A stretch of DNA of 64,000 nucleotides from assembly GCA_016841525.1 (NCBI GenBank), contig JAENYZ010000001.1, positions 310,001 through 374,000 on the forward strand. Reading direction: 5' to 3'. A model generated the notes under the pieces. It searched no databases and was not told where the DNA came from. It was given only the letters and a program-made list of their open reading frames with translations. The number at the start of each line of letters is the position of its first letter. The first letter of the stretch is position 1. This document shows, piece by piece, positions 26,990 through 35,594 of the stretch. The DNA comes from Anaerolineaceae bacterium (lineage in GTDB: Bacteria; Chloroflexota; Anaerolineae; Anaerolineales; Anaerolineaceae). The position numbers and the translations under genes were made by a program.

Positions 26990-27982
26990 TTAACTATCTT
27001 TAGACCACCGAGATGACCGTCCGCGCCGCTTTCGGGAGGCGTGTTGATCACCCTCCTTAGTAGAGGATTGTGTCCTATCGGGATCATCAGGTCGACCCAT
27101 TTGACCCCCGTGTTTAGGTTTGTCATCAGGAAGAGGCTCAACCGCTTCACCCCTGGCAATCTTTTCTGCACGATCAAGGTCTTCTATGGTGAATTGTCGG
27201 GGGCCTATCTCAGGGATGTCTACAATCACAGACTGCCGCAAAGGCAAAATCTGCACAACCCTTCCCTCACCCATCGGCGTTTGGACTTTACGCTTTCGTT
27301 TTGGTAAGGTTTTAATCGCTTCAACATATTGATCGTATTCGTACATCAAACAGCAGCGAAGCCGGCCGCACATACCCGTTATTTCAGACGGAGTCAGAGA
27401 AATATCCTGCGTTTTCGCCATTCGAATCGAAATTGAGCTGAATTCAGTCAGGAATTTCGAACAGCACCGGGTTTCCATACCGCAGGCACCCATGCCCCCT
27501 ATCAATTTCGCTGCATCCCTGGGACCAATCTGACGAAGCTCAAGTTGTACATCCTTCAACATCTTCTGGATATCCTGGTGGACGCGCTTGATGTTGTAAT
27601 TGATTGAGGATTCACTATTAATTAACACAAATAAGCGATTCCCATCAAGGGAATATTCAGCAGAAACGACTTTTACTGCGCTCAAATTGTTTTCATTAAA
27701 ATAGTTTCGAATTTGCACTTTCGTTTCTTCTTCCTGTATCGACAGCGCTTTTCGCTGCAGCAAATCCCTGGGCGTCGCGGGTCGCTCAACGGACTTAAAT
27801 GAATTAAAGTCCAGATCGTCAACGTCGATCCTGACCTGGGAAATCGTCGCCAATTGAAGTCCGCGGCTCGTGCGAACAACAACCGGGTCGCCAATCTTTA
27901 AATCAGGATAGCGGGAAGCATCAAAGTAATAGATCTTCCCAACTTCTTCAAATTGAACACCAATAATATTGTTTTGAGTCAT
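26990..27982 (-). CDS. ricT: PSP1/RicT-like (YaaT) regulatory protein
   Basis: A 330-residue PSP1-domain protein. GVQFEEVGKIYYFDASRYPDLKIGDPVVV is the N-terminus; ACGMETRCCSKFL and MCGRLRCCLMYE hold the conserved Cys clusters that in RicT bind an iron-sulfur cluster. The last 60 residues are a basic, Pro/Gly/Ser-rich tail (GGQMGRPDDPDRTQSS, RKRRGRSSRWSK). In Bacillus the Ric complex assists RNase Y processing; the partner proteins RicA and RicF are not in this window. An extended -10 box lies 6 nt before the ATG with no ribosome-binding site, suggesting a leaderless mRNA. Confidence 0.9.
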   Translation of the reverse strand: MTQNNIIGVQFEEVGKIYYFDASRYPDLKIGDPVVVRTSRGLQLATISQVRIDVDDLDFNSFKSVERPATPRDLLQRKALSIQEEETKVQIRNYFNENNLSAVKVVSAEYSLDGNRLFVLINSESSINYNIKRVHQDIQKMLKDVQLELRQIGPRDAAKLIGGMGACGMETRCCSKFLTEFSSISIRMAKTQDISLTPSEITGMCGRLRCCLMYEYDQYVEAIKTLPKRKRKVQTPMGEGRVVQILPLRQSVIVDIPEIGPRQFTIEDLDRAEKIARGEAVEPLPDDKPKHGGQMGRPDDPDRTQSSTKEGDQHASRKRRGRSSRWSKDS

Positions 27983-27988
27983 GAATGT

Positions 27989-27997
27989 ATTATAACA
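27989..27997 (-). promoter_or_regulatory. Extended -10 promoter giving a leaderless ricT mRNA
   Basis: On the minus strand TGTTATAAT followed by ACATTC and the start ATG; only 6 nt separate the -10 box from the start, so transcription should begin at or within 1-2 nt of the A of ATG. Confidence 0.6.
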
Positions 27998-28014
27998 CGC
28001 AGCAAATCTGCGAA

Positions 28015-29052
28015 TTATTGATAGATCTCCATACTCATTCGCGCGGCAATGGATTGGGCGAGGCTGTTCATAGCCAAAGCGCCGGGGGACTCAGGCATTG
28101 CTATCACCACTGGGTCACCCTGGTCACCGCCAGCCTGAATGTTCTCATCAATCGGGATATTGCTCAGAAGCGGCGCCCCTGCCATTTGCGCCAGTTTTTC
28201 ACCGCCGCCTTCACCAAAAATCCGACGCCTGGTGCCATCCTCCATTTCGAGGTAGCTCATATTTTCAACAATACCCAAGATGGGTACGTCCATCTTCTTG
28301 AACATGGATACTGCACGTGCAGCGTCGTCAAATGAAACTTGCTGGGGCATAGTCACGACCACACCACCGCTCAAGGGCACTGTCTGAACCAAAGAAAGCT
28401 GAACATCACCCGTTCCGGGGGGCAGGTCCACAATCAGGTAATCAAGTTCGCCCCAATCGACATCCATCAAAAACTGCTTGATGGCTGAATGGAGCATGGG
28501 TCCACGCCAGATCAAAGGCTGACCGGGGGTGACCATAAAGCCAATGGACATCACTTTTACGCCGTATGCCATGGCTGGTTGAATTTTCATATTTTGCGGG
28601 GTTGGCGGCAAGCCCTCCACACCCATCATCATCGGCACATTCGGGCCGTAGATATCCGCATCCATTAAACCAACTTTTGCACCCTGTTTTGCCAGTGCAA
28701 CAGCCAAATTAACAGCAATTGTGGATTTACCAACACCACCCTTGCCGGAGCCAACAGCAATGATATTTTTAATATCTAAATCCTTAATTTTTTCATCTTT
28801 GGGGACTCTTGCACCCATCGTAATATCCACCGATGCTACACCATCGATTGCTAAAACAGCGTTTTCGGCATCTTGTTTGATTTGTGCCTTCAAGGGGCAG
28901 GCGGGGGTGGTCAGTTCGATAGTAAAGCTAACTTTTGAATCCTGGACCTGAACATCCTTGATCATATTTAGCGTTACCAGGTCTTTTCGCAGTTCCGGGT
29001 CCTGGACATTACCCAGGGCTTTTAATACAGTTTCTTTTGTCACAATAGACAT
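28015..29052 (-). CDS. mrp: Mrp/NBP35 family P-loop ATPase, iron-sulfur carrier
   Basis: 345 residues from ATG 29050-29052, chosen because AAAGGA lies 9 nt upstream and the MIP18 (DUF59) domain begins at once: LKALGNVQDPELRKDLVTLNMI. The ATPase domain has the deviant Walker A GKGGVGKSTIAVNLA, DADIYGPNVPMMMG, and LIVDLPPGTGD. The protein carries iron-sulfur clusters to apoproteins. The CxxC seen in many relatives near the C-terminus is not evident in the segment MSYLEMEDGTRRRIFGEGG. The molybdenum hydroxylases and RicT in this window are possible clients. Confidence 0.93.
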   Translation of the reverse strand: MSIVTKETVLKALGNVQDPELRKDLVTLNMIKDVQVQDSKVSFTIELTTPACPLKAQIKQDAENAVLAIDGVASVDITMGARVPKDEKIKDLDIKNIIAVGSGKGGVGKSTIAVNLAVALAKQGAKVGLMDADIYGPNVPMMMGVEGLPPTPQNMKIQPAMAYGVKVMSIGFMVTPGQPLIWRGPMLHSAIKQFLMDVDWGELDYLIVDLPPGTGDVQLSLVQTVPLSGGVVVTMPQQVSFDDAARAVSMFKKMDVPILGIVENMSYLEMEDGTRRRIFGEGGGEKLAQMAGAPLLSNIPIDENIQAGGDQGDPVVIAMPESPGALAMNSLAQSIAARMSMEIYQ

Positions 29053-29388
29053 CAAAAATTTCCTTTCGAAATTCATGTATGATTGTTTTGGTTTGAATGA
29101 AGAAACTTTACTCCTGAAGCGTTTTGATATTCCACATTCAATACCTACCCAATTTTACCCACTCCTATCAAAAACACCAATCCTGAAGAAGCTTAAGTGA
29201 CTTCGATCTCCAAAATAGAGAAAATCTCTAAAAGTACTTCTGATTTTTGGTAGGAAAGCTAAGCTTAGACAAAATTATTATTAGCAATTCCTAATTTGGT
29301 AGAATTTATTGAACAAATCAAAAAATTACATCTAAGAAAAATTCTTAATTTCTTCAGTGTAATTATAAAAAAGGATCATTATCTACTT
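29053..29388. other. Divergent intergenic region, no gene seen
   Basis: 336 AT-rich bases between mrp (minus) and an SDR gene (plus). The longer in-frame extensions of both genes into it look untranslated, because the ribosome-binding sites and domain starts favour the inner starts. TTGGTAGAAT (29295-29304) is an extended -10-like box for the plus strand. No RNA structure stood out. Confidence 0.5.
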
Positions 29389-30261
29389 ATGGAAAACAAT
29401 CATTGGTCATTAAAAGACAAAAATATTCTGATTACAGGCAGCAGTCGGGGAATAGGTTTTTACACAGCCCTGGGATTAGCAGATAAAGGTGCCCATGTAA
29501 TTATCGTCAGCCATGATGAAGAACGTAGCAAGCAGGCTGTTGATGAAATTAATAATAAATGTAAAACAGGATCAGCCTGTTATTATGTAGCTGATCTTTC
29601 CTCGCAAAGAGAAGTTCGAGAATTAGAAGAAAAAGTGAAACAGGACTACGATCAACTGGATGTGCTGATTAATAATGTGGGCGGATGGTTCAGCCGACAT
29701 CATGAGAGTTCAGATGGCATCGAAAAAACCTTCGCCCTCAATCATCTCAGTTACTTTTTGCTGACCGGTTTATTATTAGATTTATTAAAAAAGAGTACAC
29801 CTGCTCGGATTATTAACGTCTCTTCAGATGCACATAGAGCCATCGACAGGATCCATTTTGAAGATCTTGGTTTCGAAAAAGGCTACCGCCCCTTCCTTAC
29901 CTATGCCCAATCTAAATTAGCAAACCTGATGTTCACTTACGAATTATCAGAACGATTAGAAGCCACAAATATCACGGTGAATGCCCTACATCCAGGCGCG
30001 GTCGCCTCTAAACTTTACAGAAATTTTGGCATATTGGAACCACTGATCAATCTGTGGATAAAAATTGCAGGGAAAACCTCGGAAGAAGGAGCTAAAACTT
30101 CCATCTATCTTTCCAGCTCAGCGAATGTTTCAGATATTACCGGCAAGTATTTTGCAGATGAAGAACAAAAACGCTCAACAGACGCATCTCATGATAAAGA
30201 AAGCTGGCAGTGGTTGTGGAAGCTTAGTGAAGAGATGACGGGATTTGAATATCCAATTTAG
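29389..30261 (+). CDS. SDR family oxidoreductase (retinol dehydrogenase-like)
   Basis: 290 residues from ATG 29389, with AAGGATC upstream; a longer frame starts at 29296 but adds an unrelated basic stretch. NILITGSSRGIGFYTALGLADKGAHVII is the NAD(P) site (TGxxxGIG), INNVGGW the second motif, INVSSDAHRAI the catalytic Ser region, and YAQSK the YxxxK. HPGAVASKLYRNFG is typical of the retinol dehydrogenase/WW-oxidoreductase-like branch. The substrate is unknown. The gene stands alone. Confidence 0.87.
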   Translation: MENNHWSLKDKNILITGSSRGIGFYTALGLADKGAHVIIVSHDEERSKQAVDEINNKCKTGSACYYVADLSSQREVRELEEKVKQDYDQLDVLINNVGGWFSRHHESSDGIEKTFALNHLSYFLLTGLLLDLLKKSTPARIINVSSDAHRAIDRIHFEDLGFEKGYRPFLTYAQSKLANLMFTYELSERLEATNITVNALHPGAVASKLYRNFGILEPLINLWIKIAGKTSEEGAKTSIYLSSSANVSDITGKYFADEEQKRSTDASHDKESWQWLWKLSEEMTGFEYPI

Positions 30262-30440
30262 CCAAATCAACCTGCCTCAAGTGAGCAGAGCATAGGTAAA
30301 AAGAAAGTTGATCGCTGACCAAGAATTCATATAATAGCTCATCACTGGCATACTTATGGGTACAAACTCAGAAGTAAACATGTTCATTTGCCAAGTTTGG
30401 ATATTGCAATTTTTCCTTGTGACAATTTGCAATTATTAAT

Positions 30441-32282
30441 TTATTCAACCGTGACGCTTTTTGCTAAATTTCGAGGTTGATCAACATCCAGCCCCAACAA
30501 AGCGGCGATATGATAGGCAAATAACTGCAAGGGGATACTGGTCACCACCGGACTCAACAACCAGGGTGTTTTCGGAACCCACAGAATATTTTCCGTCAAA
30601 TCGGGAATGCGCTGATCGCCATCCGTAGCCACAGCAATCACTTCCCCACCGCGTGCCATCGCCTGTTCGATCTGGCTGATCATCTTGTCGTACCAGGGAT
30701 CCATAGGCGCAAGCGCCATTACAGGCATACTTTTATCAATCAAGGCAATCGGTCCGTGCTTCATCTCCCCGGCAGGATAACCCTCAGCATGAATATACGA
30801 AATTTCCTTAAGTTTCAGGGCACCTTCATAAGCAATGGGCATATTGATCCCACGACCCAAATAGAGCATGTGGCTGGTATCCTTGAATTTATGCGCTAAT
30901 TCAATGACGTCCTTTTCACGGCTTAAACATTCGCCCACAAGGGCAGGGATTCCCATCAAATCATTCACCAATGAATAACGTTTGTCCTCACCCAGGGAGC
31001 CGCGTTTGTCGCCCAGGTAAACTGCCAGCAAGTACATGTCAATTAAAGGTGCTGTAAATGCTTTTGTCGATGCAACCCCTATCTCCGGTCCGACCTGCAT
31101 CGAAATACAGCCGTCTGCGACCCGCATTGCCTGGGAGCCAATTGCGTTAACATTCGACCACAGAATAGCGCCTTTTTTGCGCCCCTCTTCCATCGCCGCC
31201 AGGGTATCTGCAGTCTCCCCTGACTGACTGATGGCAAGCACAACGGTATCCTTATCCACAATTGGATCCGCATAGCGGAATTCTGAGGCAATTGCCACCT
31301 CAACGGGTATCCTGGCAATCCTTTCAATCAAAATCTTACCGACCATACCCGCATGGGCTGCTGTTCCGCAGGCTGTGATAATTATATTTTTAATGCGCTT
31401 TGCTTTTCCATTATCCAGATTTAATTCGTGAAGGTAAACTTCGCCCCGGTCAAAATCCACCCTGCCAGCCAGGGTATCGGTAAGTGAGCGAACCTGCTCG
31501 TGAATTTCTTTTTGCATAAAATGTCGGTATTCACCCTTCTCAGCAGCCACCGGGTCCCATGCAATGTTCTGAACTTGAAGTTTGACCGGATTCCCTTGAA
31601 TATCCGACACCTCCACTTTATCCTTGGTGATCAAAGCCATTTGGTGTGATTCAAGGAAAACGGCGCGGCGTGTATGCTGGAGGATGGCAGGCAAATCAGA
31701 TGCCACAAAATTTTCTCCCTCACCCAATCCAATCACGACACCGCCTGCATTTCCGACACGGGCAGCAACAATTTTGTCCGGCTCGCGCGAAGACATCACG
31801 ACGATGCCGTGCGCACCCTTCAACTGCCGCAATGTTTTCCTGACAGCCTCAATCAGGGACCCCTCGTTTGAATAAAACTTTTCAACCAGGTGGACAATGG
31901 TCTCGGTATCTGTTTCAGATTTAAAAACCGTGCCTTCAGCAACCAATTCCTCTTTGAGGGCAAGGTAATTTTCAACAATGCCATTGTGGACGACAACAAA
32001 ATCACCCGTGCTGCCGATATGCGGGTGCGCATTTCGAGCGTTGGGTTCGCCGTGTGTCGCCCATCGTGTGTGACCGATCCCAATTTTGCCATGCAGTGGC
32101 GTTTCGCTGACCAGGGCTTCCAGGTGGGCTAACTTACCTGCATCACGCCGGATCTCGATGTGTCCGTTAGCCAAAACAGCAATGCCCGCCGAATCATACC
32201 CGCGGTATTCAAGCCGTTTCAATCCTTTTAAAATAATCGGGGTTGAATCTTGTTCACCAATGTAACCAACAATACCGCACAT
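30441..32282 (-). CDS. glmS: Glutamine-fructose-6-phosphate aminotransferase (isomerizing)
   Basis: A 613-residue full-length GlmS. It starts MCGIVGYIG, with the N-terminal nucleophile Cys2 of the class II glutaminase, and GHTRWATHGEPN follows. The two SIS isomerase domains carry TACGTAAHAG and ISQSGETADTLAAM. The C-terminus LAKSVTVE is canonical. It makes glucosamine-6-phosphate, the entry to UDP-GlcNAc, peptidoglycan and glycolipids. The leader holds a glmS ribozyme, so expression should fall when glucosamine-6-phosphate is plentiful. Confidence 0.97.
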   Translation of the reverse strand: MCGIVGYIGEQDSTPIILKGLKRLEYRGYDSAGIAVLANGHIEIRRDAGKLAHLEALVSETPLHGKIGIGHTRWATHGEPNARNAHPHIGSTGDFVVVHNGIVENYLALKEELVAEGTVFKSETDTETIVHLVEKFYSNEGSLIEAVRKTLRQLKGAHGIVVMSSREPDKIVAARVGNAGGVVIGLGEGENFVASDLPAILQHTRRAVFLESHQMALITKDKVEVSDIQGNPVKLQVQNIAWDPVAAEKGEYRHFMQKEIHEQVRSLTDTLAGRVDFDRGEVYLHELNLDNGKAKRIKNIIITACGTAAHAGMVGKILIERIARIPVEVAIASEFRYADPIVDKDTVVLAISQSGETADTLAAMEEGRKKGAILWSNVNAIGSQAMRVADGCISMQVGPEIGVASTKAFTAPLIDMYLLAVYLGDKRGSLGEDKRYSLVNDLMGIPALVGECLSREKDVIELAHKFKDTSHMLYLGRGINMPIAYEGALKLKEISYIHAEGYPAGEMKHGPIALIDKSMPVMALAPMDPWYDKMISQIEQAMARGGEVIAVATDGDQRIPDLTENILWVPKTPWLLSPVVTSIPLQLFAYHIAALLGLDVDQPRNLAKSVTVE

Positions 32283-32349
32283 AGACGAATGCCTCCAATG
32301 CTCATAACTGAGCTTAAGATCTGAAAATCAATAAAGACATTGACCGCTT

Positions 32350-32512
32350 CAGACTTTTTGAAATTTTTATCGCTATGGGAATCCAACTGCACTTTGCAGC
32401 GGGAGGCATCCGCCGATCTCTCGATTTTCCTGGAACCGTTCCAGTTAGCCCTGGTTCGCACCAGGGAACCTCCATCCTCGTCACCACTCCCACAAGGGAT
32501 TGGCCAGGCGCT
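32350..32512 (-). ncRNA. glmS ribozyme (glucosamine-6-phosphate-activated self-cleaving riboswitch)
   Basis: On the minus strand, 68 nt or more upstream of glmS. The conserved core is present: AAAAGCGCC with the expected cleavage between A32512 and G32511; P1 arms CCAATCCC (32503-32496) and GGGAGTGG (32491-32484); TGACGAGG (32483-32476); P2 GGAGG (32473-32469) and CCTCC (32406-32402); ATCGA (32425-32421); GGCGGATGCC (32414-32405); and a P3-like hairpin CTGCA/TGCAG (32399-32387). The known ribozyme has GGAGG-UUUA-UCGA; here about 40 nt with two hairpins (CCCTGG/CCAGGG and CTGGAA/TTCCAG) interrupts that joint. The 3' limit (P4 region) is uncertain. Confidence 0.85.
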
Positions 32513-32532
32513 TTTATCCCATTAATTAATCC

Positions 32533-32538
32533 ATTATA
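32533..32538 (-). promoter_or_regulatory. -10 box of glmS
   Basis: TATAAT on the minus strand, 20 nt before the ribozyme cleavage site, leaving a leader of about 14 nt ahead of the ribozyme. No strong -35 is seen. The same DNA also reads TATAAT on the plus strand (32535-32540), and another lies at 32561-32566, which may serve the divergent peptidase gene. Confidence 0.5.
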
Positions 32539-32613
32539 ATGCACCGAGTTCAAGCATCAGTATAATGGAATGAAAATATTATACCTGATTCAGAAAAACA
32601 AGAAAGTAAAGAG

Positions 32614-33762
32614 ATGAATAAAACAAATCTTCCAGAAAATATAAAACAATGGCTTTTCATGGGACTTCAAGTGATGATCGTGCTTCTAGCCATGGCGATC
32701 GGTTATTTTGGGCATCGCTATATTTTGCAATCTGAGGAAGATTTGGGCATATTGAAACAAGCTCGAAGCATTATAAAAGAAAATGCGATCTTTGAATTAC
32801 CATCGGATGAAAAATTAAAGCACGGGATGGTGCGTGGTATGCTTGAAACCCTCAATGACCCTTATACCTTCTTTGTCGAACCTGCAGCACACGAAATTCA
32901 AACGGATGAATTGGCTGGAAGCTTTGGCGGCATCGGTGTCCGGCTGGAGAGAGATACAGAACTGAACTGGCGCCTTTTCCCATTTCCAGACTCCCCGGCG
33001 GTCCAAGCAGGTGTTCATGATGGTGACATCCTGATAGAAGTTGACAATCTTGCCATCACAACAAGCACAGATGACATCAGGTTACTTGCCGCACTTCGCG
33101 GACCAATTGGCGAGCAAGTCCAAATTTCTGTCAGACGAGGATCGCAAACATTAAATTTCGCCATTAACCGGCAGGACTTCCCTCTACCCACGGTCAGCTG
33201 GAATCTCTTACCAGAAGCTGCAGATATCGGTTTGTTAAAGGTTAATCACATTGCAGAAACCACTGCCGATGAGATGCGTGAAGCAATCAAAGATCTCCAG
33301 GATCGTGGGGGAAAATATCTCATTCTTGACCTGAGGGATAATGGCGGCGGGTTGGTTGAAGCTGGTGTTGATATGGTGAGGTTATTCCTGAACGACGGAG
33401 AGGTTCTTTACCAGCAATTCAAAGATCAAGAAGTTGAAATCTTCGAGGTGCGCGAAGAAGGTGAATTTTCTCACATTCCATTAGTTCTCCTGGTCAATGG
33501 GAACACAGCCAGTTCTGCGGAAATCGTCGCCGGTGCATTGAAAAAACATGAGCGTGCACAAGTTATCGGTGTACCGACCTATGGAAAAACCAGTATTCAA
33601 TACATCTTCGATCTGCAAGATGGCTCCAGCATCCATGTGACAAGCGGACGCTGGTGGATACCCGGGGTGAGCTTTCCCCTGGTGCCCGATTACCCCGTGA
33701 CAGAGGATCTTTCTGGTATTGCTGCATTACAAAAGGCAGTCGAAATTCTTCGAGACGAATAA
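32614..33762 (+). CDS. S41 family C-terminal processing peptidase
   Basis: A 382-residue exported protease. A transmembrane helix at about residues 13-33 anchors it. NDPYTFFVEP and FGGIGVRLE precede a PDZ domain (about 100-175, with DGDILIEVDNLAI). The catalytic domain has LDLRDNGGGLVEAG, NGNTASSAEIVAGAL with the nucleophile Ser, and GKTSIQ with the general-base Lys. Members trim or degrade extracytoplasmic proteins. It lies alone, divergent from glmS. AAAGAG precedes the ATG. Confidence 0.93.
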   Translation: MNKTNLPENIKQWLFMGLQVMIVLLAMAIGYFGHRYILQSEEDLGILKQARSIIKENAIFELPSDEKLKHGMVRGMLETLNDPYTFFVEPAAHEIQTDELAGSFGGIGVRLERDTELNWRLFPFPDSPAVQAGVHDGDILIEVDNLAITTSTDDIRLLAALRGPIGEQVQISVRRGSQTLNFAINRQDFPLPTVSWNLLPEAADIGLLKVNHIAETTADEMREAIKDLQDRGGKYLILDLRDNGGGLVEAGVDMVRLFLNDGEVLYQQFKDQEVEIFEVREEGEFSHIPLVLLVNGNTASSAEIVAGALKKHERAQVIGVPTYGKTSIQYIFDLQDGSSIHVTSGRWWIPGVSFPLVPDYPVTEDLSGIAALQKAVEILRDE

Positions 33763-33771
33763 TTTAATCAG

Positions 33772-34233
33772 CTAATCAACTGCTTTTTTCAACTTAATTT
33801 CTTCTGGACAGCTCGGGTTATCCGTTTGTGAACGTTGGTAGATTACAAAACCAAGAGAATAATAAAAAGCTCTGGTTGAATCATAAGGCTCATACGCCAC
33901 CGATTCACCAAGGGTATAGGTGGCTAATTCTTCAATCCCCTTCTGCTTACAATAATCCTCTGCGGCTCCTATTAAAGCGCTCCCAACGCCCTGGTGATGA
34001 TAATCAGGATGAACTCCCATACAGCCGATATTAACACGTCCTTCCGCAACGAACAGGGTGATAAACCCAATCACCTGCTTACCTTTCAACGCAACAAAAC
34101 CATCCTGATACCATAAATCGGTAGGAATTGCCCGTCGGCGAGAATCCGCATCAAACCAGGCTGGCAGAGATTCTGCTACCGCAGCAGCACCATTAACATA
34201 TTTTTGTGACAGTTCTTTGACTTCAAAATTCAA
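33772..34233 (-). CDS. GNAT family N-acetyltransferase
   Basis: 153 residues from a TTG start at 34233; a GGGAGG ribosome-binding site lies 8 nt upstream, and the longer ATG frame (34341) would run 94 nt into the YqeC-MocA gene. ALKGKQVIGFITLFVAEGRVNIGCMGVHPDYHHQGVGSALIGAAEDYCKQKG contains the acetyl-CoA binding motif Q/RxxGxG/A. YSLGFVIYQR is the usual C-terminal strand. The substrate is unknown. It is the last gene of the large molybdenum/F420 operon, 14 nt after the preceding stop. Confidence 0.85.
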   Translation of the reverse strand: MNFEVKELSQKYVNGAAAVAESLPAWFDADSRRRAIPTDLWYQDGFVALKGKQVIGFITLFVAEGRVNIGCMGVHPDYHHQGVGSALIGAAEDYCKQKGIEELATYTLGESVAYEPYDSTRAFYYSLGFVIYQRSQTDNPSCPEEIKLKKAVD

Positions 34234-34247
34234 TATTAGTACCCTCC

Positions 34248-35588
34248 CTATTCGGATATCGCATATGCATTCAAGAGCCGCTCGTAATCTCCTGCCTGAT
34301 CCACATCCAGTAAAATCCTGCGATCCTCCCAGGGCAGCCAATCCACCTCAAACTGGTTGATCACAGCTCTCCCTCCACGATCGCCTTTGACTTCAGCAAG
34401 GGCAGGGAAAGCCGATCGGTCAAATAACAAAGGATTTCCGCGCTGACCATTCACCATCGGTGCGGTTATAGCTTTTCTGTTTTGAAAATAACGATCCGTT
34501 AATTGTTTAATCAATTCAGATGAGATTTGCGGCTGGTCACTCAACAGGAATATCACGCTTTCACATCTCTCAGGGAGCGATTTCAGACCTGCTTTCACCG
34601 ATATCGATTGTCCTTGCTGCCAATCAGGGTTGTGAACAATTTCTACCGGCAAACCCGCAAGAGCTTGCACAACCTGGTCGTGGTAAGCGCCTGTGACCAC
34701 GATTAGCGGCGCTAAGCCGGCATCTAAGGCTTGTTGTGCCACATGATAAGCAAAGGGTTTCCCCTGCCAATCTAAGAGCTGCTTGGGGGTACTCAAGCGT
34801 TCGCTTCCACCTGCTGCCAGGATAATACCTGCTGTTTGGCTGAAAACGCTGAAGATCTCACCTGAAGCGCCGGGGTACTCTAATGATCCTACAAGAACCC
34901 GGTCAAATCTATCTAAGAGGTTCTTTGCAATCCAACCGCCTTCCGACTGCAGAACCAGGTCATCAGCCTGGTTGAGAAACAAGACCTTCATGCAATTATC
35001 GGGAACCCCTTTCAAACCTCCCTGTTCAGAACCCAATAAAGCCACAAGCTCCTCCGCTTGGATAATTTCGTTCTCTTTTTGACCGGTGACGTGTGTAAAA
35101 TTTTCAGGACGGTGAACAACAGTATCATTCATCCGCTTTCCTAATGCTGCCAGGCCTGCAAGCATAACCACACAATCCACATCTTTGGGAATAACAGGTT
35201 CATAATGCGCTGGTGCTTTTACAGGCCGCTGGTTCGCACCATCGGCTTCAATTAATAAATGCACTTTGGATTGCTTACATAACAATTGCAATTTCTCTAA
35301 AGATTCCCCGCTTAAACCATGCAGACGATCATCATCCCCTGCCGGACCGGTGACAAGAATAATTTTCTTTCCCTTTGGGAGACCAGGAAGAATATCTTCC
35401 GGTTTAGTGACGACTAGATGGAAATCAGCAAAATCAGCCTGCCACACGCCTAAATGGGTGGTTGTGGTCAGGACAACTGGCGGACTAAGTTCTATTGCAA
35501 GTGCAATCATGGCGCTTGTTTTGCCACCCGCACCTGCGAAGGCAACCGAGTCGCCAGAGCTTAAATTCAATGCTTTGGCAAGCTTCAT
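34248..35588 (-). CDS. yqeC-mocA: YqeC-MocA fusion: selenium-dependent hydroxylase accessory protein and molybdenum cofactor nucleotidyltransferase
   Basis: A 446-residue fusion. Residues 1 to about 245 are YqeC: the P-loop-like AGAGGKTSAM (18-27), TTTTHLG, and LIEADGANQRPVKAPA. YqeC is a marker of selenium-dependent molybdenum hydroxylase systems. Residues about 252-446 are a MobA-like transferase of the MocA group: GIILAAGGSERLSTPKQLL (nucleotide-binding loop with Lys), LLSDQPQ, and RGNPLLFDR. MocA-type enzymes add CMP to molybdopterin for xanthine-dehydrogenase-type enzymes. Fusing the two makes sense for maturing the hydroxylases encoded upstream. It is 6 nt from yqeB. Confidence 0.9.
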   Translation of the reverse strand: MKLAKALNLSSGDSVAFAGAGGKTSAMIALAIELSPPVVLTTTTHLGVWQADFADFHLVVTKPEDILPGLPKGKKIILVTGPAGDDDRLHGLSGESLEKLQLLCKQSKVHLLIEADGANQRPVKAPAHYEPVIPKDVDCVVMLAGLAALGKRMNDTVVHRPENFTHVTGQKENEIIQAEELVALLGSEQGGLKGVPDNCMKVLFLNQADDLVLQSEGGWIAKNLLDRFDRVLVGSLEYPGASGEIFSVFSQTAGIILAAGGSERLSTPKQLLDWQGKPFAYHVAQQALDAGLAPLIVVTGAYHDQVVQALAGLPVEIVHNPDWQQGQSISVKAGLKSLPERCESVIFLLSDQPQISSELIKQLTDRYFQNRKAITAPMVNGQRGNPLLFDRSAFPALAEVKGDRGGRAVINQFEVDWLPWEDRRILLDVDQAGDYERLLNAYAISE

Positions 35589-35594
35589 CGAAAA

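Noticed and set aside
26953-27177. N-terminal extension of the PIG-L gene
   Set aside because: It overlaps ricT in another frame and the deacetylase domain starts after ATG 26952.
30262-30440. Terminator or gene between the SDR and glmS
   Set aside because: No inverted repeat with T-run and no ORF with ribosome-binding site found.
34234-34341. ATG-based start of the GNAT gene
   Set aside because: It overlaps the YqeC-MocA gene by 94 nt, and the TTG at 34233 has a strong GGGAGG site.
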